Shown here: positions 11,260 to 20,800 of the stretch, one piece after another | How positions within the stretch are numbered: the stretch's first letter is position 1 | Layout: each line of letters begins with the position of its first letter | Assembly: GCA_039105265.1 (NCBI GenBank) | Contig: JAPFFF010000039.1 | Span: 248,001-312,000, forward strand | DNA length: 64,000 bases | Direction of reading: 5' to 3' | Source of the DNA: Tritrichomonas musculus | Taxonomy: Eukaryota > Parabasalia > Tritrichomonadida > Tritrichomonadidae | Notes under the pieces: generated by a model | Seen by the model: only the letters and a program-made list of their open reading frames with translations | Databases searched by the model: none | What the model was told of the DNA's origin: nothing | Made by a program: the position numbers and the translations under genes

Positions 11260-12098
11260 AGAAAACAGGAGATTCTTTTATCGTTACCAAGAACGATCAT
11301 TGGGAATGCAGTTGTGGTAAGATTACCACAACTGGACTACCATGCTCTCACATTATTAAAGTTTTCATTGAAAATAAAATTGATCTAAAAATATGTAAAG
11401 ATATAATTTCTAAAAGATGGATATTAAGTGAAATAGAATATACAGAATGCCAAATTAATGAAAAAAATGAAATTCCTTTTATAAATTTAAATGCGAAGCA
11501 TGGATCAAGATCAAAAAAAAAGAGGTACTTAGATATCGCGGCTGAATGCAAAAGCTTGGCTGAGCTCGGGTGTCAAAGCAATGAAAACTATAAAAAAGTT
11601 ATGACAACTTTGCATGATCTAGAAAATGAACTTTTAGGCATTCCAAAAGTCCAAGAGCCTTATGGAAAAAGGGCGGGAAGACCAAAAGAAGGAAGATATA
11701 AAAGGCAAAGAAAAAGCGAGAAAAATAAGAAAGAGAAAAAAGTTAAATGTCAGATCTGCAATGATAATCATGATACAAAGAATTGTCCAAATTTAAATGA
11801 AATACGAAAATTTATCGATTTCAGTCCATTAAAAGATAAGATGGCAAAAAGACATTGCATAATTTGCAACGGGGCAAAACATTTTGCTAGAACATGCCCT
11901 GCATTAAAAAAATGGCAACAATTGCAGCAAGAAAAAAATGTAAATGAAGATGAATATGAAGAAAGTAATAGCTATAGTGTTAATGAATATGATAATGAAA
12001 TCATTAAATACAAAGAAGGCAACAATGAATATGAAGATAACGACAATGATGATAACGACAACAATGAATATGAGTATGAATATGGATATTATGATTAA
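11223..12098 (+). CDS. SWIM finger and zinc-knuckle ORF in the -1 frame (ORF B of the Mutator-like element)
   Basis: Relative to ORF A this frame is -1, and it is open across the A-run at about 11225-11234, so the two frames overlap there. The first ATG in it is well downstream, and a TTG-started ORF would begin at 11556 and lose the finger, so independent initiation is unlikely. Visible parts in order: a SWIM zinc finger (WECSCGKITTTGLPCSH, about 11303-11353), a basic linker with an AT-hook-like GRPKEGRYKR, two Cys/His knuckles (CQICNDNHDTKNCP and CIICNGAKHFARTCP), then a very acidic Asn/Asp/Glu/Tyr tail. SWIM and knuckle domains are known C-terminal parts of MULE transposases and bind nucleic acid or protein. 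Confidence 0.8.
   Translation, partial: RKKKEGEWKICVKKTGDSFIVTKNDHWECSCGKITTTGLPCSHIIKVFIENKIDLKICKDIISKRWILSEIEYTECQINEKNEIPFINLNAKHGSRSKKKRYLDIAAECKSLAELGCQSNENYKKVMTTLHDLENELLGIPKVQEPYGKRAGRPKEGRYKRQRKSEKNKKEKKVKCQICNDNHDTKNCPNLNEIRKFIDFSPLKDKMAKRHCIICNGAKHFARTCPALKKWQQLQQEKNVNEDEYEESNSYSVNEYDNEIIKYKEGNNEYEDNDNDDNDNNEYEYEYGYYD
11229..11235 (+). promoter_or_regulatory. Candidate -1 slippery heptamer A AAA AAG at the ORF A/ORF B junction
   Basis: In the ORF A frame the codons read GAA AAA AAA AAG, which includes A AAA AAG, a classic -1 slippery heptamer (as in bacterial dnaX and several insertion sequences). The ORF A stop follows about 22 bases later. The run could equally permit polymerase slippage, or be a single-base indel. 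Confidence 0.5.
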
Positions 12099-12239
12099 TT
12101 TGTTTAATTACAAAATATTATATAAAAAGCAAGTTTCCCCTTGACGTTATTCAATTAATTTTTTGTTATAATTATTATTGTTTATTTGGAAGATTTGATT
12201 ATTTTTAAATTTTTGAAAATATAAATGTATTATGATTTT

Positions 12240-15200
12240 AAGTAATTAGTAACATCGAGTAGTTTGTTTAATTAGTAACATCGACTAGTTTGTTTAATTA
12301 GATGCATCGAATAGTGTGTTTAATTAGATGCATCGAGTAGTTTATTTAATTAGATGCATCGAGTAGTTTGTTTAATTAGATGCATCGAGTAGTTTGTTTA
12401 ATTAGATGCATCGAGTAGTTTGAATTAATTGGTAACATCGAGAAGTTGTTTAATTTATAACATCGAATAGTGTGTTTAATTAGATGCATCGAGTAGTTTG
12501 TTTCATTAGATGCATCGAGTATTTTGTTTAATTAGATGCATCGAGTAGTTTGAATTAATTGGTAACATCGACTAGTTTGTTTAATTAGATGCATCGAGTA
12601 GTTTGTTTAATTAGATGCATCGAGTAGTTTGTTTAATTAGATGCATCGAGTAGTTTGTTTAATTAGATGCATCGAGTAGTTTGTTCAATTAGATGCATCG
12701 AGTAGTTTATTTAATTAGATGCATCGAGTAGTTTGAATTAATTGGTAACATCGAGAAGTTGTTTAATTTATAACATCGAATAGTGTGTTTAATTAGATGC
12801 ATCGAGTAGTTTGTTTCATTAGATGCATCGAGTATTTTGTTTAATTAGATGCATCGAGTAGTTTGAATTAATTGGTAACATCGACTAGTTTGTTTAATTA
12901 GATGCATCGAGTAGTTTGTTTAATTAGATGCATCGAGTAGTTTGTTTAATTAGATGCATCGAGTAGTTTGTTTAATTAGATGCATCGAGTAGTTTGTTCA
13001 ATTAGATGCATCGAGTAGTTTGTTTAATTAGATGCATCGAGTAGTTTGAATTAATTGGTAACATCGAGTAGTTTGTTTAATTAGATGCATCGAGTAGTTT
13101 GAATTAATTGGTAACATCGACTAGTTTGTTTAATTAGATGCATCGAGTAGTTTGAATTAATTGGTAACATCGAGTAGTTTGTTTAATTAGATGCATCGAG
13201 TAGTTTGAATTAATTGGTAACATCGAGTAGTTTGTTTAATTAGATGCATCGAGTAGTTTGAATTAATTGGTAACATCGAGTAGTTTGTTTAATTAGATGC
13301 ATCGAGTAGTTTGTTTAATTAGATGCATCGAGTAGTTTGAATTAATTAGATGCATCGAGTAGTTTGTTTAATTAGATGCATCGAGTAGTTTGTTTAATTA
13401 GATGCATCGAGTAGTTTATTTAATTAGATGCATCGAGTAGTTTGAATTAATTGGTAACATCGACTAGTTTGTTTAATTTATAACATCGAATAGTGTGTTT
13501 AATTAGATGCATCGAGTAGTTTGAATTAATTGGTAACATCGACTAGTTTGTTTAATTAGATGCATCGAGTAGTTTGTTTCATTAGATGCATCGAGTAGTT
13601 TGAATTAATTGGTAACATCGAGTAGTTTGTTTAATTAGATGCATCGAGTAGTTTGTTTAATTAGATGCATCGAGTAGTTTGAATTAATTGGTAACATCGA
13701 CTAGTTTGTTTAATTAGTAACATCGAATAGTGTGTTTAATTAGATGCATCGAGTAGTTTGAATTAATTGGTAACATCGACTAGTTTGTTTAATTAGATGC
13801 ATCGAGTAGTTTGTTTAATTAGATGCATCGAGTAGTTTGTTTAATTAGATGCATCGAGTAGTTTGAATTAATTGGTAACATCGACTAGTTTGTTTAATTA
13901 GTAACATCGAATAGTGTGTTTAATTAGATGCATCGAGTAGTTTGAATTAATTGGTAACATCGACTAGTTTGTTTAATTAGATGCATCGAGTAGTTTGAAT
14001 TAATTGGTAACATCGAGTAGTTTGTTTAATTAGATGCATCGAGTAGTTTGAATTAATTGGTAACATCGACTAGTTTGTTTAATTAGATGCATCGAGTAGT
14101 TTGTTTAATTAGATGCATCGAGTAGTTTGAATTAATTGGTAACATCGACTAGTTTGTTTAATTAGTAACATCGAATAGTGTGTTTAATTAGATGCATCGA
14201 GTAGTTTGAATTAATTGGTAACATCGACTAGTTTGTTTAATTAGATGCATCGAGTAGTTTGTTTCATTAGATGCATCGAGTAGTTTGAATTAATTGGTAA
14301 CATCGAGTAGTTTGTTTAATTAGATGCATCGAGTAGTTTGTTTCATTAGATGCATCGAGTAGTTTGAATTAATTGGTAACATCGAGTAGTTTGTTTAATT
14401 AGATGCATCGAGTAGTTTGAATTAATTGGTAACATCGACTAGTTTGTTTAATTAGTAACATCGAATAGTGTGTTTAATTAGATGCATCGAGTAGTTTGTT
14501 TAATTAGATGCATCGAGTAGTTTGTTTAATTAGATGCATCGAGTAGTTTGTTTAATTAGATGCATCGAGTAGTTTGTTTAATTAGATGCATCGAGTAGTT
14601 TGAATTAATTGGTAACATCGACTAGTTTGTTTAATTAGTAACATCGAATAGTGTGTTTAATTAGATGCATCGAGTAGTTTGAATTAATTGGTAACATCGA
14701 GTAGTTTGTTTAATTAGATGCATCGAGTAGTTTGTTTAATTAGATGCATCGAGTAGTTTGAATTAATTGGTAACATCGACTAGTTTGTTTAATTAGTAAC
14801 ATCGAATAGTGTGTTTAATTAGATGCATCGAGTAGTTTGAATTAATTGGTAACATCGACTAGTTTGTTTAATTAGATGCATCGAGTAGTTTGTTTAATTA
14901 GATGCATCGAGTAGTTTGTTTAATTAGATGCATCGAGTAGTTTGTTTAATTAGATGCATCGAGTAGTTTGTTTAATTAGATGCATCGAGTAGTTTGAATT
15001 AATTGGTAACATCGACTAGTTTGTTTAATTAGATGCATCGAGTAGTTTGAATTAATTGGTAACATCGACTAGTTTGTTTAATTAGTAACATCGAATAGTG
15101 TGTTTAATTAGATGCATCGAGTAGTTTGAATTAATTGGTAACATCGACTAGTTTGTTTAATTAGATGCATCGAGTAGTTTGTTTAATTAGATGCATCGAG

Positions 15201-15570
15201 TAGTTTGTTTAATTAGATGCATCGAGTAGTTTGTTTAATTAGATGCATCGAGTAGTTTGTTTAATTAGATGCATCGAGTAGTTTGAATTAATTGGTAACA
15301 TCGAGTAGTTTGTTTAATTAGATGCATCGAGTAGTTTATTTAATTAGATGCATCGAGTAGTTTGAATTAATTGGTAACATCTAGAAATTGTTTAATTTAT
15401 AACATCGAATAGTGTGTTTAATTAGATGCATCGAGTAATTTGAATTAATTAGATGAATCGAGTAGTTTGTTTAATTAGATGCATCGAGTAGTTTGTTTAA
15501 TTGGTAACATCGAGTAGTTTGTTTAATCAGTAACATCGAGTAGTTTGTTTAATTAGATGCATCGAGTAGT
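12240..15570 (+). repeat. 3.3-kb satellite of about 26-bp units
   Basis: More than 120 head-to-tail units. The main type is ATGCATCGAGTAGTTTG followed by TTTAATTAG. A second type is GGTAACATCGAGTAGTTTG followed by AATTAATT. Minor variants (CATCGACTAG, CATCGAATAGTGTG) recur in ordered higher-order blocks, for example around 12430-12560 and 12730-12890. It starts about 140 bp after the ORF B stop and belongs to the same block as the MULE genes. No ORF is maintained through it. Confidence 0.97.
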
Positions 15571-15578
15571 TAATTATT

Positions 15579-16010
15579 GTTTGCGTAATATTATCCATCA
15601 ATAACTACCTGCGAATTGGTATTTTGGAGAAATAATCTGTAAATTATTATCTGTCTGATATTATTCGTAATTAACTGTCTGAGAATTACTGTTTGCGTAA
15701 TATTATCCATCAATAACTACCTGCGAATTGGTATTTTGGAGAAATAATCTGTAAATTATTATCTGTCTGATATTATTCGTAATTAACTGTCTGAGAATTA
15801 CTGTTTGCGTAATATTATCCATCAATAACTACCTGCGAATTGGTATTTTGGAGAAATAATCTGTAAATTATTATCTGTCTGATATTATTCGTAATTAACT
15901 GTCTGAGAATTACTGTTTGCGTAATATTATCCATCAATAACTACCTGCGAATTGGTATTTTGGAGAAATAATCTGTAAATTAATATCTTCGAGATATTAT
16001 CAGTAAATAA
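15579..16010 (+). repeat. 112-bp tandem repeat, about 3.9 copies
   Basis: Units start at about 15581, 15693, 15805 and 15917 with a strict 112-bp spacing and essentially no differences until the last unit diverges. Each contains TTGCGTAATATTATCCATC. The array abuts the end of the 26-bp satellite directly. The absence of divergence implies recent amplification. Confidence 0.95.
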
Positions 16011-16165
16011 ATATCTACAAATTTGGCGCTATTTCATATCAAAAAGCTATTTTCTCAAAAAGCCATTTTCTCAAAAAGTTTTTACTTCAAAATTTAAAAG
16101 CACCGTGGTGGTCACATCACCATCACAGTGTGTGAAATATAATTCCTCAAAAAAAAATCCAAAAT

Positions 16166-16740
16166 ATTTTGGGAGAAAAAAAAAATAAATATATATAAGG
16201 CAGATAGCATTAAGAACGTATGAAATATAGCCCATAACATAAATTTTCAAGGATTTTATCTTATATGCTGTTATTCTAATAAGTATTTATAATTCTAGAA
16301 AGGCTACAAACAGTAAATCATACTTTATGGCAACTTGGAAGAAGCATTTTAATAAAATTTGGCTTATTTTAAAAGGTCAATTTAAGGCCAATTTAAGGTC
16401 AAATTTTAAAAGGTCAATTTAGCTGCCATAAAGTTTTGATAGAAACCGTAACTTTTTAAAAAAAGAAAAACAACTTTTTCTTGGAATAAAAGTGTAATAA
16501 ACCCTTTTTGAATTTGTTTCCTATCAAAACTTATTGGGCTGACTATAATAGCTTTCAATCTGGATATTTTCACATTGAAAAAATGAATATTGAAATTTCA
16601 CATCCGAAATTTCAGCAAATCTTATTATTCTCTAATTCTTATTTTCTTCCAAAACCTTTTTTAAAGCATGCATACGGTATTTCATGGCCATATAATAAAC
16701 AATTTTTGATACAAAATTAATTTTTTTTTTCTCCCAAAAT
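16166..16740. repeat. Inverted-repeat-bounded 575-bp segment
   Basis: Positions 16166-16190 and 16716-16740 are inverted copies (TTTTGGGAGAAAAAAAAAAT) with about one difference. The segment contains a 70-codon open stretch (16508-16720) of unknown nature that starts at TTG. No target duplication was recognised, so a mobile origin is likely but unproven. Confidence 0.5.
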
Positions 16741-16934
16741 TTAATTTCCATGTTTATTAATAAATTAATTTTTGATATAAGAGTGATTGCAAGTATTTCT
16801 ATGTCAAAAAATAAAAGCTCTTTCTAATTCCTTGAATAATTTGAATAAAAATAATTTCAAGATTATTTTTAGCATATTATTTTTATAATATCCGTTCTTG
16901 TATATGATTTCAAGATTATTTTTAGCATATTAAT

Positions 16935-17795
16935 TATTAAACGAAGAAGCCTCTTTTTAGTAATGAATAGCTTCTTCAATATCGTTCTTGACATTCTTTC
17001 CATCATGAAGTAAAAATCCATGTGCAAAAATGGCAGTTTTATCTCCATTTTTTGGAAGCAGTCATAATGTAGAATATGCCTTTACTAATGTTTTTTGGAG
17101 TAGATTCACCATTATAATAGATTTTTCCGAGGTAGAATTGTGCATATGCAATTTGATTTGCAGCAAGTGATAAATAATGAATTGCTTTGTTGATATCACG
17201 AAGTTCATCTAACTCTTTATATAAAAATCCAAGAAGAAATTGCGCTTTTGGTTCATTTTGATATGCTGCACGTGTAAAATAATGATTTGCTTTTTTAATA
17301 TCTTGCGCGAAAAAATAGAAAATGCGCATTTATAATAGTGCAGATGGTTCATTTTTATTTGCAGCTAGATTAATATAATAGATAGCAATATCTAAAAATT
17401 GTGCTACATATTTCCCATCAAAATATATTTTTCCAAGAGCAGTTTGTGCTAGTGAATGATTTTGAATTGAAGCCAGTGAATAATGTTTCATAGATCTGTT
17501 GATATCGCGTGGAACATGAACTCCTTCATGGTATATAGAGCCAAGTTTGAATTGCGTTTGAGAATTATTCTTATTTGCAGCAAGTGTAATGAAATAAATA
17601 GCTTTTTAGATGTCTTGTTTGACATATTTTCCTTCATAAAAAATTATACCGAGCATTAGTTGTGCTTTATCGTCATCTTGATGTACTGCAAGTGAGTAGT
17701 AATGAATAACCTTATTGATATCACGTTGGACATATTTGCCTTCATAATAAATGAGGCCAAGATTCAATTGTGCTGGAGAATTAAAAAATTAAAAT
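16935..17795 (-). pseudogene. Decayed Sel1-repeat gene
   Basis: The minus-strand translation gives a run of about eight Sel1 (SLR) units, for example AQLNLGLIYYEGKYVQRDIN and FKLGSIYHEGVHVPRDINRS. They are interrupted by in-frame stops and at least one frame change near 17039. Only 17039-17329 remains open over a long distance, and there is no plausible start or kinase domain. The units closely resemble those of the neighbouring plus-strand gene, from which the fragment lies only about 45 bp away in divergent orientation. It is probably a dead paralogue or a displaced inverted piece of the same family. Confidence 0.85.
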
Positions 17796-17840
17796 TTGAA
17801 AGAAAATATTATTTTTTAAAATATTTGAGACAAAAAAGAA

Positions 17841-20800
17841 ATGTCATTTTTTTCATTAAAAATGAATGATAATTTTAGAGATATTTTTAATAGTTTTCAC
17901 AAAATTAACTATGAAAAATCAAACGAAAAATTGGTGAAAGTGATCAAAAACTTTATTTTTCTTGAAATTTTATCAAACGAGCAAATTAATAAAATAAATG
18001 AGAATATTTATACCAATTTCAGAAATTCAAAATATATATTTATAAAATATTATAATAAAAAGTCGAAAATATCATCTGAAGAATATTTTATCTTGGTTTT
18101 TCATAATACAATAATTAGCATTAATTTTTTTTGTCTCAAAAATCTTCGAAACCTTTTTGCTTCCAAAAAGGATTTATTAATTTGCTTTTTTCAAAACACC
18201 AAAGATCAATTTGACCATACAATTAGCGTCTCATATAAAGAAACTTTTTGTAATGAGACCTTTTTTGAAGAAATTAAATCTTTTGAGAACAAAATTATAT
18301 TCAAAGAATTATCACTCAATAACAAATGGAAAATATTGCAACAATATATATTTGGGTACTTAATTAAAGAAAGTTATTCTAAACTAAACAAAAACAGAAT
18401 AGATGACTTTTTTGCAAATCAAAACAATTATTTAAAACCATTAGAAATTCAAGTAAATGATTATATAGAATTACGAAACATTTCTCCAGGAAATGTTTCA
18501 GCTGTTTATTTAAATTATCATATAGAAAGAGGTGAACTTTTTGCAGCCAAAAAATTCAACAAATATGATTGTGATTATTTAAAATTGAATGAAAGAGAAC
18601 GATATAATTATTCAAAACTCAGACATCCATTTTTACCAAAACATTATGGAGAAATCCAAAAATATCAAATTTTGGCTATTGAATTTATTAACGGGCAAAC
18701 TTTATTGGATATCAAAAGAATTGGTTTGAATGAAGAACAAAAAATAACAATTATCTTTGAGTTAATGATAGTTCTTGATTTTATTCATCGGAATGGGTTT
18801 ATATATAGGGATTTGAAGCCCAATAATGTAATGATCGACAAAAACCAAACAGTTGTATTAATAGATTTTGATAGAATAATCAATTGTGGTTACAATGAAA
18901 GTTCAGCAGATTTTTCGCAACATTTTGCTGCTCCAGAAATTTCATCAGGATTTCTTACTTTTAAGTGCGATATATATTCGCTTGGGAAAATGATTTATTA
19001 TATAATGAAAGAAACTTTCCCAGATCACAATTCATCAGAGGATCTTTTATTAGATAATCATCCGATTATTGAAAGTATTTACAAGAAGTGCATAAAAATA
19101 AATCCAAACCAAAGACCACCTCTTCATCAAATTATTCATGAATTTTACATTAATTATCATTCACAAATTAAAATTTGTGATGTTTTGCATAATTTCGAAA
19201 ACTTTTTTCAAAATGTTTATGTTGGTTTGTGTACTGAGTTTCAATCTCATTTGGAAAACAATTCAATCAAATTTGAAAATAATCAATTCAATGACATTAT
19301 TAAAAAGTTTTCATTTCATTATTTATCAAATGAAAATATGCAAAATTCTGATATTAATGAAACAAATAAAATCAATAATATTTTCATTGATGAATTTTGT
19401 GATCTAAAAGGTAATGGTTCTGGTATTTTTATTATTTGTTTTAATGAAGTATTATTATTGGTTTCAGAATTTGATCTAATTGATCTTAATGAATATTTTA
19501 TGCTAAATCAAGATTCCAAAATATTCTGTTTCTCTTTAAATTTTAAAGAAAAGTTTGAACAAATATTTAAAAAAACGGATAATTACAATACTCAATTTTC
19601 AACTGAAGACGAAAACATGTTGCTTGAAAAAGATATTTCGTTATTTATGTCACTATTCTCAATTAAATTCAATAACAAAAGCCTTTGTAATGACTTTTTT
19701 CATTTTTTTTGGAAAAGCATTAGTAAAAGCATTTTTTCTTTCATAATAAAAAAAAGTTATGCTAACTCAAAATTTGATAGAATGCTATATTACGAAGAAA
19801 TGTTTAATAAGAAAGTAAAAGAAGATATAATTGGTGAAAAAGAATACATAAAATTACGAATAATTGGAAATGAGAATACATCGTCAATTTACTTAATTTT
19901 TCATATTCAAAAGCAACAGATATTTGTCTTAAAAATGTTCAAGAATGATCCAAAAGACAAATTATTTAATAGAGAACTTTCGAACTATTTAAGTATTAGT
20001 CATCCATTTCTGGCAAGATATATTGGAACTTCAAGAGATGGTTCTAACAATTGTCTGATTATTGAGTATTGTGAAGGAAAAACATTAAATAAAACTGAAC
20101 TCAAAAAAGAAGACAAATATAAAATAGTATTTGAAATAATGGTTGCTCTTGAATATCTTCATTCAAAAGGTTTTGTTTATAGAGATTTAAAACCAAATAA
20201 TATTATGGTTAATCAAAACAATACTGTTTGCTTATTTGATTTTGATAGAATGGTAAAAATTGATTCGAAAATCGAAAATATTGAAATTACTCAAAATTTT
20301 GCTCATTCTTTTTGTGCACCTGAAATTTATTCAGGTAAATCATTTTCATATAAATCTGATGTTTATTCTGTTGGTAAAATTATTGACTTTATTTTTAATA
20401 AAGAAATTGCAAGCGATAATTTCAATGAATATTCATCAATGATAAAAATGATCGAAAAATGCACATTAGAAGATGAAACACAAAGACCAACTATTTCCGA
20501 ATTGATAAATTGGTTTTATATTGACTATTATTCAAGAATATCAAAAGTTGACGAAACTAATATCATTAAAAATTATCGTAGTCTTCATAATGAAAATTTT
20601 TTCCCTTTTTGGTTTTATCTTTGTGAAGATAAAAATCATTATGCACAATGCGAGCTTGGATTATTTCATAATGATGAATCAATATTCTTTATAGACATTG
20701 AAAAATCAATTCAATATTTCACTCTTGCCGCTGATCAAAATAATTATCGTGCTCAATTAGAACTTGGTGTAATGTATGAATTTGGACATTATGTTGATCC

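Larger units (their letters stand above)
3829..16140. mobile_element. Possible full extent of the Mutator-like element, bounded by imperfect inverted repeats
   Basis: The reverse complement of 3831-3864 matches 16108-16140 at about 27 of 32 positions (core GTGGTGGTCAC). The two copies bracket the MULE genes, the 26-bp satellite and the 112-bp repeat. Because each copy is itself palindromic, orientation is weakly defined, and I found no 9-bp target duplication just outside them. The boundary is therefore tentative. Smaller elements at 4574-4700, 4770-5512 and 5678-5956 would be later insertions inside it. Confidence 0.3.

Noticed and set aside
12240-15570. CRISPR-like array
   Set aside because: Repeats are contiguous with no unique spacers, in a eukaryotic setting; it is a satellite.
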